The position numbers were made by a program, and so were the translations under genes. 37,625 nt of DNA. Source: Vibrio zhanjiangensis (GTDB taxonomy: Bacteria; Pseudomonadota; Gammaproteobacteria; Enterobacterales; Vibrionaceae). The DNA lies in contig NZ_BSPW01000013.1 in the NCBI RefSeq assembly GCF_030161235.1, forward strand, positions 1 to 37,625, in the 5' to 3' direction. Positions 1 to 9,321 of the stretch are shown in pieces; the first letter of the stretch is position 1; every line of letters begins with the position of its first letter. The notes beneath the pieces are model-generated. The model was given only the letters and a program-made list of their open reading frames with translations. It did not search any database and was not told the DNA's origin.

Positions 1-1
1 C

Positions 2-2833
2 CTTGTGGTCACGGCGACCGAAGCGGCAGGGCTGGGCGATGTGCAAAGCACCGATGTGACGGTCAATCTGAGTGAAATTAACCTCGATGATAACGCGCCC
101 ACCTTCACCCCCAATGACGGTGAGGCGTACAGCTTTAGCTACAACGAAAATGCGACCGATGACTATGTGATTGGGACGGTATCGGCCAGTGACGCGGACG
201 GTGAAAGTGTCAGCTACAGCATCAAAACCAATATCCTAAACAGTTTTGATCAGCCTTTATTTGAGATTGATGCGACAACAGGGGCCATCAGTTTAACCCC
301 TGAAGGCGTGGCGGCGTTTACCAACGACTATGAGCTGGCGGGCAATACTCACAGTATAGTCGTCACCGCCACCGAAGCATTTGGATTCGGTCAAGTCCAA
401 ACTACGGATGTTACCGTTAACCTGAGTGAGATTAACCTTGACGACAATGCGCCTGAGTTTAGTCCTAATGATGGAAACGAATATACATTTAGCTATGCAG
501 AAAATAGTCTCGATAGTACTGTTCTTGGCACAGTATCAGCGACCGATGCCGACGGTGAAGCGATCAGTTATAGTATTAAAACCAATGTGTTTAATGGCGA
601 TAACGAGGCGCTGTTTGAGATTGATGCCAGTACAGGCGCCATCAGCTTAACGCCGGCGGGCGTGGCGGCGTTTACCAACGACTATGAGCTGGCGAGCAAC
701 GCGCACAGCCTTGTGGTGACGGCGACCGAAGCGGCGGGGCTGGGCGATGTGCAAAGCACCGATGTGACGGTCAATCTGAATGAGATTAACCTTGATGACA
801 ACGCGCCTGAGTTTACCCCCAACGATGGGGACGCGTACAGCTTTAGCTATAACGAAAATTCTACCGATGGCTATGTGATTGGTACGGTATCAGCAACAGA
901 GGCTGATGGAGAGAGCATTACGTATAGTATTAAAACCAATGTTGTTGATAACTTAGATCAACCGCTATTTGAAGTAGATCCTCTTTCCGGTGAGATTAGT
1001 TTAACTGCTGCTGGCGTCGCGGCATTTACCAACGATTATGAGTTGGGGAATAATGTGCACAGCATAGTAGTGACAGCTTCTGAGGCCTTTGGATTCGGTC
1101 AAGTTAAGACCACGGATGTAACGGTCAATCTAAGTGAGATTAACCTCGATGACAATGCACCTGAGTTTTCTCCTAATGATGAAAGTCAGTATTCTTTCGA
1201 GTATTCTGAGAACACGACTGAGGATACTGTAATAGGAACGGTCTCAGCGAGTGATGCTGACGGTGAATCGCTTACCTATAGTATCAAGACCAATGTACTG
1301 AATGACAACAATGAAGCTTTATTTTCTGTTCATCCGACCAGTGGCGCAATTACATTAACCGCTGCTGGAGTGTTAGCATTTACTAACAATTTTGAAGCAC
1401 TTGGGAACGTTCATAATATTGTTGTTACTGCCACTGAAGTTGATGGATTTGGACTGCAAAAATCTACTGATATCAATGTGGAATTAACAGAAACTAATGT
1501 GAATGAACTTCCTGTTGCTGAAAACTTTAGCGTTGATGCAGAAAGCTTGATTACGATACCTATAGTGTTTGACTCTAACGATCAGAGTTTGGATCATATT
1601 TCGGATGTGGACGATGATTTTAATGGTGTTCAAGTCAATGTAATGATTACTTCTTTGCCAGATAGTGGCACTCTTCTCTATAAAGAGGCTTCTGGAGAAA
1701 TTAGGGTTATAACAGAATTAGATCTTTACACACTAGGTCAGCCAGTTGATAGCGCCAAGCTGTTGAACCCAGATAATATTACTTATGTACCTGGCTCTGG
1801 CCCTACTTTTGAAATTGGATATAGCGGTGACCCAAGTGATATTGTGTTGGGTGAAGATGGGTTCTATAGGTGGGGTGAATATGTAAGTGATACAGAAAGA
1901 TTAATAACGTTAGATAATGGTAAAACAATAGGCGTCAGTATTACAGATAATAATGGTAAGCCATTGATGCAGTATATCAATGATAAGCCTCATGTTGGTT
2001 GGGGGATTGGTGACAATGATGGCGATGGCATGAATATGCAAGAGACCTTAATAATTGACTTGAGTGATAACCCATTAGGGTCAGTTACGTTTGGCCTCGA
2101 TGGAATGGGAGGAGCCTTCAATGATGGTAGTAGTGTTTATGTAGAAGTTACCTACACGTTGGCCGATAATACGACACATGTCGAACAATACCAAAAAGAT
2201 CCAGGCCATACAGGCAATAGCCAGATTTTGTATGAATTCACGTATTCATCACCTGATAACCATATTATCTCTATGGAGCTTACATCTACAGGTAGTAGTT
2301 GGGAGTTGAGATATCTATCGGGGAGTCAAGAAATAACAGAGGATGTCAGCTTTGATTATGTTGCGGTAGATTCAAATTTGGCCGTGAGCAGTGAAGCAAC
2401 GGTGTCGATAGATGTATCTAACTCACCTCAATACGATGTAGTGTCAGCAGAACTGGGAGATGAGTTAATTGCTCAGTCTGGTGATCAAGTACTGCTTGGT
2501 GATGATTCAGACAATATTTTCACATGGCTTGATTCTACATTAGATAATGGAACGGATGTGGTTAAAAACTTTGAGCTAGGTACAGATCTGCTTGACCTTA
2601 CGGATATTTTGGAAGATGACAATAGTGTTGAGGTCGCTGATTTGATCGATAAAATTGAAGCCGTCGTTGTTGATGAAGATGTTGTATTGACGGTAAGTGA
2701 TGAAGGAATGGAGCAAACGATTATTCTTGAAGGAGTCACTTCCTCATTTGAAGATGCGGGCCTTATAGCTAATAATTCAATCAACAATGAGTTTGATATG
2801 CTTACACAGATCTTGAAAACAGATAATGTTTAA
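2..2833 (+). CDS. Cadherin-repeat RTX-type adhesin, C-terminal part (5' end outside window)
   Basis: The reading frame is open from the window edge, so only the C-terminal ~943 residues are seen. After the end of one repeat come four complete 118-residue (354-nt) cadherin-like repeats, at nt 86-439, 440-793, 794-1147 and 1148-1501. Each begins DDNAPxF and carries NEN..IGTVSA.DADGE calcium-site motifs. A non-repeat region follows, with a beta-rich domain at about residues 610-775 containing a DNDGDG acidic loop. The last ~110 residues (TDVVKNFELGTDLLDLTDIL and onward) match the type I secretion C-terminal target region of Vibrio RTX adhesins. It is therefore probably exported by an ABC/TolC system and displayed on the surface for adhesion or biofilm. 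A location beside the norspermidine genes recalls FrhA of V. cholerae, and the pre-tail domain could correspond to its peptide-binding domain; that is inference. Family call is sure; orthology is not. Confidence 0.9.
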   Translation, partial: LVVTATEAAGLGDVQSTDVTVNLSEINLDDNAPTFTPNDGEAYSFSYNENATDDYVIGTVSASDADGESVSYSIKTNILNSFDQPLFEIDATTGAISLTPEGVAAFTNDYELAGNTHSIVVTATEAFGFGQVQTTDVTVNLSEINLDDNAPEFSPNDGNEYTFSYAENSLDSTVLGTVSATDADGEAISYSIKTNVFNGDNEALFEIDASTGAISLTPAGVAAFTNDYELASNAHSLVVTATEAAGLGDVQSTDVTVNLNEINLDDNAPEFTPNDGDAYSFSYNENSTDGYVIGTVSATEADGESITYSIKTNVVDNLDQPLFEVDPLSGEISLTAAGVAAFTNDYELGNNVHSIVVTASEAFGFGQVKTTDVTVNLSEINLDDNAPEFSPNDESQYSFEYSENTTEDTVIGTVSASDADGESLTYSIKTNVLNDNNEALFSVHPTSGAITLTAAGVLAFTNNFEALGNVHNIVVTATEVDGFGLQKSTDINVELTETNVNELPVAENFSVDAESLITIPIVFDSNDQSLDHISDVDDDFNGVQVNVMITSLPDSGTLLYKEASGEIRVITELDLYTLGQPVDSAKLLNPDNITYVPGSGPTFEIGYSGDPSDIVLGEDGFYRWGEYVSDTERLITLDNGKTIGVSITDNNGKPLMQYINDKPHVGWGIGDNDGDGMNMQETLIIDLSDNPLGSVTFGLDGMGGAFNDGSSVYVEVTYTLADNTTHVEQYQKDPGHTGNSQILYEFTYSSPDNHIISMELTSTGSSWELRYLSGSQEITEDVSFDYVAVDSNLAVSSEATVSIDVSNSPQYDVVSAELGDELIAQSGDQVLLGDDSDNIFTWLDSTLDNGTDVVKNFELGTDLLDLTDILEDDNSVEVADLIDKIEAVVVDEDVVLTVSDEGMEQTIILEGVTSSFEDAGLIANNSINNEFDMLTQILKTDNV
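86..1501 (+). repeat. Four tandem 354-nt repeats encoding cadherin-like domains
   Basis: The codons for DDNAP begin at nt 86, 440, 794 and 1148, exactly 354 nt apart; the array ends near 1501 where the sequence changes to NVNELPVAENF. The units alternate in type: ends with EAAGLGDVQSTDV (before 86, and the unit ending ~793) alternate with ends EAFGFGQVxTTDV (units ending ~439 and ~1147). The fourth unit (1148-1501) is divergent (EVDGFGLQKSTDI). Parts of units 1 and 2 share long identical DNA, for example around 306-341 and 660-695. Confidence 0.92.
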
Positions 2834-3337
2834 CCACATACGGCTATCTTATGATAGAAAACTGGCTCTAGGGCCAATTTTTTTTGGGAGAAAAAGCAAA
2901 CAAATTTATTTTAATGTAACAAAATTCTTGCGTATTCTTTTCGATTTGTGATAAGTTCGCGCGCAATCTCGGAGCTCATTCTGGGGGATACGCGTGACAA
3001 AGATTCCAGCTGAGTGTTTGTCACGTAGGGTAGGTATCGGCAAGTTCTTTTGTCGATAGACGGGATACTATTGTCGCTGTGGCGGCATGTTGATGGGAAA
3101 CCCAACATTGAACTCACATAAAAAACACACATTAATCAGCTTCGTTCTACCTCAATGCCCTGTATTACAAAACAGATGCATTACTGAACCTTGATTACTT
3201 CCCGATAAAAACACCCATCTATTTTGGTGGAATGCATTCACATCGTCATTTACTGATGAGCTTGATGTGAAAGGATCACTATATCTGTTATCCCATATTA
3301 TGGTTAAAGGATATACAGAATATCGAGGAAGCGAGTC
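2834..3337 (+). promoter_or_regulatory. Long structured leader / promoter region of the norspermidine operon
   Basis: This 504-nt stretch holds no convincing gene. A candidate promoter is TTGCGT (2928-2933), 16 nt, GATAAG (2950-2955) with an upstream TG, which would start a leader of about 370 nt. Within it are a perfect 9-bp inverted repeat CGTGACAAA/TTTGTCACG (2993-3001 and 3017-3025), a GTATC/GATAC pair near 3033-3070, and a bulged hairpin around ATGTT...GGGAAACCC...AACAT near 3088-3110. The first gene has a good ribosome-binding site (GAGGAAG, about 10 nt before ATG). The position suggests a cis-acting leader controlling polyamine synthesis, but no known riboswitch class was recognised. 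It could also be a separate small RNA. Confidence 0.4.
2858..2886 (+). terminator. Probable intrinsic terminator of the adhesin gene
   Basis: A short stem TGGC/GCCA with loop TCTAGG lies 30 nt after the stop codon, flanked by AAA on the left and followed by a run of eight or more T residues. The stem is only 4 bp plus outer A-T pairs, so the call rests mainly on the T tract and position. Confidence 0.5.
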
Positions 3338-6235
3338 ATGAGCACTGCCTTTGAAGTCGATAATTCGTTAAATGAAAACACTATCGCAACCCCTTTTGTA
3401 TCACAGATTCCTATCGTTGATGGAGTCTATGATCTTACGCCAGACGCTGTTTTGCAGGAGCAATCAGAGCATGAGTCTGCAGTTCGTTCTTATCCTCGCC
3501 GTTTGCCTATTGCCATTAAGCAAGCGTATGGTGTGCTTGTTGAAGATACTCGAGGTCAAATTTTCCTAGACTGTCTAGCCGGTGCGGGTACTCTTGCATT
3601 GGGTTATAATCACCCAGAGATAAATCAAGCACTGAAAAGTCAGCTAGATTCTGGTCTTCCATACCAAACGCTTGATATTGCGACCTACGCTAAAACACAT
3701 TTTATTCAATCAGTAAAAAACTTTCTTCCCAGAGAGCTTGGCGAAAACTGTGTTATTCAGTTTTGCGGCCCTTCAGGTGCAGATGCTGTGGAAGCAGCAA
3801 TTAAGCTAGCCAAACAAACGACAGGTAGGAATACCATGTTTGCGTTTCGCGGTGCTTATCATGGAATGACTAATGGCACTATGGGGATGATGGGCAATTT
3901 AGGTACCAAGGCGCGTCGCACCGGCTTGATGTCTGATGTGCATTTCATGCCATTCCCGTACGATTTACGCTGTCCATTTGGTTTAGGCGGTGATGAGGGA
4001 GCACGAGCGGGTATTCGTTATATTGAGCGATTACTTAACGATGACGAAGCAGGAATCATGAAGCCAGCAGCCATAATCGTTGAACCTGTTCAAGGTGAGG
4101 GCGGCGTTATTCCTGCTCCTGCATTTTGGCTCCAAGAGCTGCGTCGTATTTGTGATGAGCATGAAATACTACTGATCTTTGATGAGATACAGTGTGGTGT
4201 TGGCAAGTCTGGTTACAATTTTGCTTTTGAAGAAGCTGGGATAGTGCCTGATATCTTGTGTTTGTCGAAAGCGATTGGCGGCGGCCTGCCAATGTCTCTA
4301 CTTGTCATCAACAAAGATCATGATACTTGGTTACCCGGTGAGCACACGGGAACGTTTCGAGGTAATCAACTTGCAATGGTCTCAGGAGCGAAAGCGCTTG
4401 AGATAATCGAGCGCGATAATCTTGTTGAACATGCAAATGTTGCAGGTCAATACTTACGTTTGGGGCTTGAGGATATCCAAAAACGAGTCAACTGTATCGC
4501 CGATGTGCGCGGTAAGGGACTGATGTTGGGGATTGAGATCTGCAAACCTAGTCAGAAGAAAAATAAATTTGGCGAGCCCGAATCAGATGGCGAGCTGACC
4601 CTAGCGATTCAAAGAGCCGCTCTTGAAAGAGGGCTAATGGTTGAGAAAGGTGGGCGTGACGGTTCTGTAATCCGGTTTTTGCCACCTCTCATCATAACCT
4701 TTGAGCAGATTGACTTTGCGTTGCGTGTCATTGAAGAAGCTATTCTCGTTTCTGGCGGCAGTTACAAAGATGTGCAAGAGCCTAATCAAGCTTGGCAGAA
4801 ACATTTCATTCAAACAGGTACTTTGGGATGTGATGAATTTGTCAAAGTCATGAATCATGCGACTGCGACAATGAAAAAGGTGTTTGAGCAAGCAGATAAA
4901 CCTTATTCAGGTTTAGATCCTAAGTTACTTGAGCAATCCATTAATGCTATTGATCTGAATAACCAACAATCACATTTGGTCGATATCATAGGTAGTACCG
5001 CAGAACTTGTTGGTAAAAACGCGATTTTTACTCAACATCCTCATTGTATTGCTCACCTGCATACTCCTCCTCTGTTGTCTTCAGTTGTGGCAGAGACGGT
5101 GATAGCGTCACTGAATCAATCGATGGATTCTTGGGATCAAGCTTCATCTGCGACGTATGTTGAGCAGAAAGTTGTCCGCTGGCTTTGTGACAAGTATGAA
5201 ATGGGCCAAGAGGCTGACGGTATTTTTACTAGTGGCGGTACTCAGAGTAACCAAATGGGACTTATGCTTGCTCGTGATTGGGTAGCAGACAAGATATCCC
5301 ATCATTCTGTACGTCAGCATGGACTTCCAGATTACGCCGATAAATTGAGAATTATCTGTTCAGAAAAATCTCACTTTACCCTTCATAAAGCTGCATCTTG
5401 GATGGGACTTGGTGATAAATCTATCTTGACTGTTGCGACCAATACCGATGGTACAATGGATACTTCGCAACTGGAAAAAGCACTCGAAGAAGCAAAATCA
5501 CAAGGGCTTATTCCATTTGCCATTGTTGGTACAGCTGGCACTACTGATCATGGTGCAATAGATGACCTAAACGTCATAGCAGATATCGCCGATAAATATC
5601 AGATGTGGATGCACGTAGACGGTGCTTACGGCGGTGCATTAATTTTAAGTCGTCACAAGGAGCGTTTATCTGGCATCGAACGTGCTGATTCGGTGAGTGT
5701 TGATTTTCATAAATTATTCTATCAAACAATAAGCTGTGGCTCTTTGCTGGTTAAAAATAAGGCTAGCTTCAAGTACTTGCTCCATCATGCTGATTATCTT
5801 AATCGCGAGCATGATGAGCTACCTAATTTGGTCGATAAATCGATTGCAACGACAAAACGGTTTGATGCACTAAAAGTGTTTATGACTATGCAGAATGTGG
5901 GGCCTGATACATTAGGTGCCATGTACGATCATCTGCTCGAACAAACTCAGAAAGTCGCGGATTTAATCAACAGAGAAGAAAACCTAGAGCTTTTGTCTAA
6001 GCCATTATTGTCGACAGTGTTATTTCGAGTTAGTAATAAAAATTCAGCGGATTTAAATGAATTGAATAGAGCAGTACGATTAGAAGCTTTGACCCGTGGT
6101 ATTGCCGTATTAGGCGAAACGGTTGTTGATGGGAAGACTGCACTCAAGTTTACGATTTTAAATCCATGTTTAACCTTGTCTGACTTTGAATCTTTAATTT
6201 TGAAAATTAACAAGCTAGCCGACGAGCTAGTGTAA
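3338..6235 (+). CDS. Fused L-2,4-diaminobutyrate aminotransferase / decarboxylase
   Basis: This 965-residue fusion makes 1,3-diaminopropane, the precursor of norspermidine. Residues ~45-470 are a class III PLP aminotransferase that converts aspartate semialdehyde and glutamate to 2,4-diaminobutyrate: it has EPVQGEGGV, IFDEIQCGVG and the PLP lysine K311 in LSKAIGGG. Residues ~500-960 are a group II (glutamate-decarboxylase-like) PLP decarboxylase, with the HVDGAYGG motif and PLP lysine K792 in SVDFHKLFYQ. The two enzymes are separate proteins in many bacteria (Acinetobacter dat/ddc), and the fusion is characteristic of vibrios. It is the first gene of the operon; the next gene starts 18 nt after the stop. 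Both active sites look intact. The start codon is supported by GAGGAAG upstream. Confidence 0.95.
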   Translation: MSTAFEVDNSLNENTIATPFVSQIPIVDGVYDLTPDAVLQEQSEHESAVRSYPRRLPIAIKQAYGVLVEDTRGQIFLDCLAGAGTLALGYNHPEINQALKSQLDSGLPYQTLDIATYAKTHFIQSVKNFLPRELGENCVIQFCGPSGADAVEAAIKLAKQTTGRNTMFAFRGAYHGMTNGTMGMMGNLGTKARRTGLMSDVHFMPFPYDLRCPFGLGGDEGARAGIRYIERLLNDDEAGIMKPAAIIVEPVQGEGGVIPAPAFWLQELRRICDEHEILLIFDEIQCGVGKSGYNFAFEEAGIVPDILCLSKAIGGGLPMSLLVINKDHDTWLPGEHTGTFRGNQLAMVSGAKALEIIERDNLVEHANVAGQYLRLGLEDIQKRVNCIADVRGKGLMLGIEICKPSQKKNKFGEPESDGELTLAIQRAALERGLMVEKGGRDGSVIRFLPPLIITFEQIDFALRVIEEAILVSGGSYKDVQEPNQAWQKHFIQTGTLGCDEFVKVMNHATATMKKVFEQADKPYSGLDPKLLEQSINAIDLNNQQSHLVDIIGSTAELVGKNAIFTQHPHCIAHLHTPPLLSSVVAETVIASLNQSMDSWDQASSATYVEQKVVRWLCDKYEMGQEADGIFTSGGTQSNQMGLMLARDWVADKISHHSVRQHGLPDYADKLRIICSEKSHFTLHKAASWMGLGDKSILTVATNTDGTMDTSQLEKALEEAKSQGLIPFAIVGTAGTTDHGAIDDLNVIADIADKYQMWMHVDGAYGGALILSRHKERLSGIERADSVSVDFHKLFYQTISCGSLLVKNKASFKYLLHHADYLNREHDELPNLVDKSIATTKRFDALKVFMTMQNVGPDTLGAMYDHLLEQTQKVADLINREENLELLSKPLLSTVLFRVSNKNSADLNELNRAVRLEALTRGIAVLGETVVDGKTALKFTILNPCLTLSDFESLILKINKLADELV

Positions 6236-6253
6236 CCTAGGTAATAGAGAATT

Positions 6254-7498
6254 ATGGCTATTTTACAGATTGGTGCAGGCGGTGTTGGCTGGGTAGTTGC
6301 ACACAAAGCGGCGCAAAATAACAAAGTACTAGGTGATATTACAATTGCCTCACGCACACTAGAAAAGTGTGAAAAGATCATTGCTTCAATCGATAAGAAA
6401 GGCAATTTGCAAGACTCAAGTAAAAAACTTGAAGCTCGTGCGGTCAATGCCGATGATGTTGAAGCTCTTGTTGCTCTGATCGAGGAAGTGAAGCCTGATT
6501 TGGTCATTAATGCCGGTCCCCCTTGGGTCAATATGACGATCATGGAGGCTTGTTATCAAACTAAAGTGTCTTACCTCGATACATCTGTTGCTGTGGACCT
6601 GTGCTCTGAAGGACAGCAAGTACCACAAGCGTATGATTGGCAATGGGGCTACCGAGAGAAGTTTGCTGAGGCAGGAATCACTGGAATTCTTGGCGCTGGT
6701 TTCGATCCTGGTGTCGTTTCTGTTTTTGCCGCTTACGCAGTGAAGCATCTGTTTGATGAGATCGATACCATTGATGTTATGGATGTGAATGCTGGTGACC
6801 ATGGTAAAAAATTTGCGACCAATTTTGACCCAGAAACTAACATGCTGGAAATTCAAGGCGACTCTTTCTATTGGGAAAACGAACAATGGAAGCAGGTCCC
6901 TTGCCATTCTCGGATGTTAGAATTTGATTTTCCATTAGTTGGTAAGCATAAAGTTTACTCTATGGCCCATGATGAAGTCAGATCAATGCAAGAATTTATC
7001 CCTGCAAAACGCATTGAATTTTGGATGGGTTTTGGTGATAAATATTTAAATTATTTCAACTGTATGCGAGATATTGGATTACTTAGCCCTGAGCCATTGA
7101 CACTTCATGATGGAACCACAGTTCAGCCTTTACATGTGCTTAAAGCCTTGCTCCCTGATCCAACATCTCTAGCTCCGGGGTACGTGGGTAAAACCTGTAT
7201 CGGAACATGGGTACAGGGAAAGAAAGATGGTAAAGAGCGCAGTGTATTTATTTACAACAATGCGGATCATCAAGTGGCGTACGAAGATGTAGAACATCAA
7301 GCCATATCTTACACAACAGGTGTGCCAGCGATTACAGCAGCATTGCAGTTTTTCCGTGGTAAATGGGCGGATAAAGGTGTGTTCAATATGGAACAACTTG
7401 ATCCAGACCCATTTTTGGAAACCATGCCAGAGATTGGCCTTGATTGGCATGTTCAAGAATTGGACGTCGGTCAACCCGATATTCAAATTTTGAAATAA
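6254..7498 (+). CDS. Carboxynorspermidine synthase (dehydrogenase)
   Basis: A 414-residue protein of the saccharopine-dehydrogenase-like family. It reductively condenses 1,3-diaminopropane with aspartate semialdehyde, using NADPH, to give carboxynorspermidine. The N-terminus starts directly with a Rossmann nucleotide-binding motif ([18 protein letters not shown]), and the body has the family signature [15 protein letters not shown] near residue 87 and [13 protein letters not shown] near 150. The length equals what I recall for the V. cholerae enzyme. It sits 18 nt downstream of the diaminobutyrate fusion enzyme, so it is almost certainly cotranscribed. Its 3' end is followed by a strong hairpin before nspC. 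Confidence 0.94.
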   Translation: MAILQIGAGGVGWVVAHKAAQNNKVLGDITIASRTLEKCEKIIASIDKKGNLQDSSKKLEARAVNADDVEALVALIEEVKPDLVINAGPPWVNMTIMEACYQTKVSYLDTSVAVDLCSEGQQVPQAYDWQWGYREKFAEAGITGILGAGFDPGVVSVFAAYAVKHLFDEIDTIDVMDVNAGDHGKKFATNFDPETNMLEIQGDSFYWENEQWKQVPCHSRMLEFDFPLVGKHKVYSMAHDEVRSMQEFIPAKRIEFWMGFGDKYLNYFNCMRDIGLLSPEPLTLHDGTTVQPLHVLKALLPDPTSLAPGYVGKTCIGTWVQGKKDGKERSVFIYNNADHQVAYEDVEHQAISYTTGVPAITAALQFFRGKWADKGVFNMEQLDPDPFLETMPEIGLDWHVQELDVGQPDIQILK

Positions 7499-7520
7499 TT
7501 CCAAGTTCAGTATTTATTTC

Positions 7521-7546
7521 AAAGCCGGTACTTTGGTATCGGCTTT
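7521..7546 (+). terminator. Stem-loop between carboxynorspermidine synthase and nspC
   Basis: AAAGCCGGTAC (7521-7531) pairs with GTATCGGCTTT (7536-7546) over 11 bp with one G-U pair and a TTTG loop, followed by ATTCAATTTTAT. It lies 22 nt after one stop codon and 22 nt before the preferred nspC start. It could be a leaky terminator, an RNA-processing site or a 3'-end stabiliser that changes the ratio of the two enzymes. Confidence 0.6.
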
Positions 7547-7568
7547 ATTCAATTTTATGGTAATTAAA

Positions 7569-8702
7569 ATGCAGAAAAGTGATCTTAAAACTCCTTATTT
7601 CATGATCAACGAAAATAAGTTGATTGAGAATTTGGAGCAAGCCAAAAAGCTCAAAGAGATTTCAGGTGCAAAGTTGGTTTTAGCGCTGAAATGCTTTTCA
7701 ACTTGGGGCGTTTTCGACATCATTAAGCCATATTTGGATGGTACGACTAGCTCTGGTCCATATGAAGTGAAGCTTGGTTATGAAACCTTCGGTGGCGAAA
7801 CTCATGCATATAGCGTGGGTTACAGTGAAGATGATGTCCGTGAAGTTGCCAACCTTTGTGATAAGCTAATTTTTAACTCACACAGTCAGCTATCTGCTTA
7901 TCGTCATATCGTCGAAAATAAAGCATCTATTGGACTCCGCCTTAATCCAGGTGTCAGTTATGCAGGACAAGATTTAGCAAATCCAGCACGACAATTTTCT
8001 CGGTTGGGTGTGCAGTTTGATCATATAGACTCAGCAGTATTTGAAAATATCGACGGTGTTATGTTCCACATGAATTGTGAAAACAAAGATGTGGAGGCCT
8101 TCATTGATTTGCTTGATTCAGTCTCTGAGAAGTTTGGCCAATATCTAGACAAACTTTCTTGGGTAAGCTTAGGTGGAGGTGTGTTCTTTACGTGGCCAGG
8201 TTATGATATTGAAAGGTTGGGCTTAGCGCTGAAAGCTTTCGCAAAAAGGCATGAGGTGCAGGTTTATCTAGAGCCTGGCGAGGCTATCATAACCAATACC
8301 ACGGACTTAGTGGTGACTGTGGTTGATTTGGTTGAGAATGGCATGAAGACCGCTATTGTTGACTCAGCAACAGAAGCGCACCGTTTAGATACATTGATTT
8401 ACAATGAGCCTGCTTCTGTTCGTGAAGCATCAAGTAAAGGTACGCATGAATATGTGATTGGTTCCTGTTCTTGTTTGGCGGGCGATCAGTTCTGTATTGC
8501 TAGCTTTGATAGCCCGCTTGAAATTGGGCAGCGGCTGCATATTATGGATAGTGCAGGTTATACCATGGTGAAACTTAACTGGTTTAATGGTTTACGTATG
8601 CCATCTGTGTATTGTGAGCGCTCAAATGGCGAGCTGCAAAAACTCAATGAATTTGATTATTCAGACTTTAAACGCTCTCTTTCTCAATGGAGCGTAAAAT
8701 AA
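7569..8702 (+). CDS. nspC: Carboxynorspermidine decarboxylase
   Basis: A PLP-dependent fold III (alanine-racemase-like) decarboxylase that converts carboxynorspermidine to norspermidine, and can also act on carboxyspermidine. From ATG 7569 the protein is 377 residues, the usual length, with the PLP lysine at K41 ([12 protein letters not shown]). The C-terminal half has the conserved [11 protein letters not shown] and EPGEAI motifs that form the active site at the dimer interface. A longer reading from TTG 7533 would begin inside the upstream stem-loop, so it is rejected. In V. cholerae norspermidine made by NspC affects biofilm formation, which gives a thematic link to the upstream adhesin. 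It is the last gene of the operon. Confidence 0.95.
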   Translation: MQKSDLKTPYFMINENKLIENLEQAKKLKEISGAKLVLALKCFSTWGVFDIIKPYLDGTTSSGPYEVKLGYETFGGETHAYSVGYSEDDVREVANLCDKLIFNSHSQLSAYRHIVENKASIGLRLNPGVSYAGQDLANPARQFSRLGVQFDHIDSAVFENIDGVMFHMNCENKDVEAFIDLLDSVSEKFGQYLDKLSWVSLGGGVFFTWPGYDIERLGLALKAFAKRHEVQVYLEPGEAIITNTTDLVVTVVDLVENGMKTAIVDSATEAHRLDTLIYNEPASVREASSKGTHEYVIGSCSCLAGDQFCIASFDSPLEIGQRLHIMDSAGYTMVKLNWFNGLRMPSVYCERSNGELQKLNEFDYSDFKRSLSQWSVK

Positions 8703-8719
8703 GGTTACACTGACCGGCG

Positions 8720-8740
8720 ATGGGTAGTCTAGCTACCCAT
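8720..8740. terminator. Hairpin between convergent nspC and ACT-domain gene
   Basis: ATGGGTAG (8720-8727) and CTACCCAT (8733-8740) form a perfect 8-bp stem with loop TCTAG in the 37-nt gap between the two stop codons; its last base is the first base of the minus-strand stop. There is no clear T tract on either side, so it may act as a weak bidirectional terminator or a 3'-end barrier. Confidence 0.5.
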
Positions 8741-9255
8741 TAGCTAGATTCCACGATGACTCGGATTCCAATACTGAGGGCTTCTAGGTCTTTAACTACA
8801 TCCTCTATGATAAAATCATCAGGGAGTCTAACGGTCATCGTTGCGGTAAATAAACTCGAGCTCACGCCACCACCACCAGCAACAAAGACACGTTGACAGT
8901 CCATATCTAATATTTGAATATCTTGTTTATCAAGGGTATGGCTTATCTCATTGACAATTCCTGCTCGGTCAGCGGAATCTAAGCGTAGCTTATAGATACT
9001 TGCTACGTGTTGAGAGTGATTTTTAGCTTTCCCAAATCTAACAAGTAAGTTTTCGCAATTACAAAAAGCCTCTTTGACCAAGTTTTCATTTTCTTGGGGT
9101 AATTCAACTTTAATGACCCCCGCAACTTGATCTTCAAGAAAGTTCACCTTGCTGACTAGCCATTTTCCACCATGATCATGGGTAATACTGGCGAGCTTCT
9201 TAATCATGGTTGGTGTAGCGCTTCCTGCAAAACTTACGATAAAAATACGGTTCAT
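8740..9255 (-). CDS. ACT-domain protein, GcvR-like
   Basis: A 171-residue cytoplasmic protein with two ACT-type regulatory domains, about residues 2-80 (IFIVSFAGSATPTMIKKLAS) and 88-168 (YKLRLDSADRAGIVNEISHTL). This two-domain layout is that of the glycine cleavage repressor GcvR family, in which amino-acid binding modulates a partner regulator. The second domain has an unusual glycine stretch (VAGGGGVSSS). It is convergent with nspC and not in an operon. Whether it controls glycine cleavage genes cannot be told from here, as no gcv gene is present in the window. Confidence 0.8.
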   Translation of the reverse strand: MNRIFIVSFAGSATPTMIKKLASITHDHGGKWLVSKVNFLEDQVAGVIKVELPQENENLVKEAFCNCENLLVRFGKAKNHSQHVASIYKLRLDSADRAGIVNEISHTLDKQDIQILDMDCQRVFVAGGGGVSSSLFTATMTVRLPDDFIIEDVVKDLEALSIGIRVIVESS

Positions 9256-9321
9256 AAGGCTACCTAAGAAAAGTTTATCTATTTATACAGTTTGATTGTA
9301 GAGGCTACTTGCAAATGAGGT

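Noticed and set aside
86..1501. Regular repeats considered as a CRISPR array
   Set aside because: The 354-nt period with no short repeat/unique spacer pattern, and an open coding frame throughout, identify protein repeats.
2911..3132. 73-residue open frame on the minus strand
   Set aside because: It has no ribosome-binding site or recognisable protein content and covers the hairpin-rich leader; the inverted repeats explain the region better.
5947..6543. 198-residue open frame on the minus strand
   Set aside because: It lies opposite the ends of the two norspermidine enzymes, whose active-site motifs are intact, and its composition (Ser/Thr/Ile-rich) is that of an antisense shadow.
7533..7568. 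Extended N-terminus of nspC from TTG
   Set aside because: This start lies in the loop of an 11-bp hairpin, and the family length (377 residues) fits ATG 7569.
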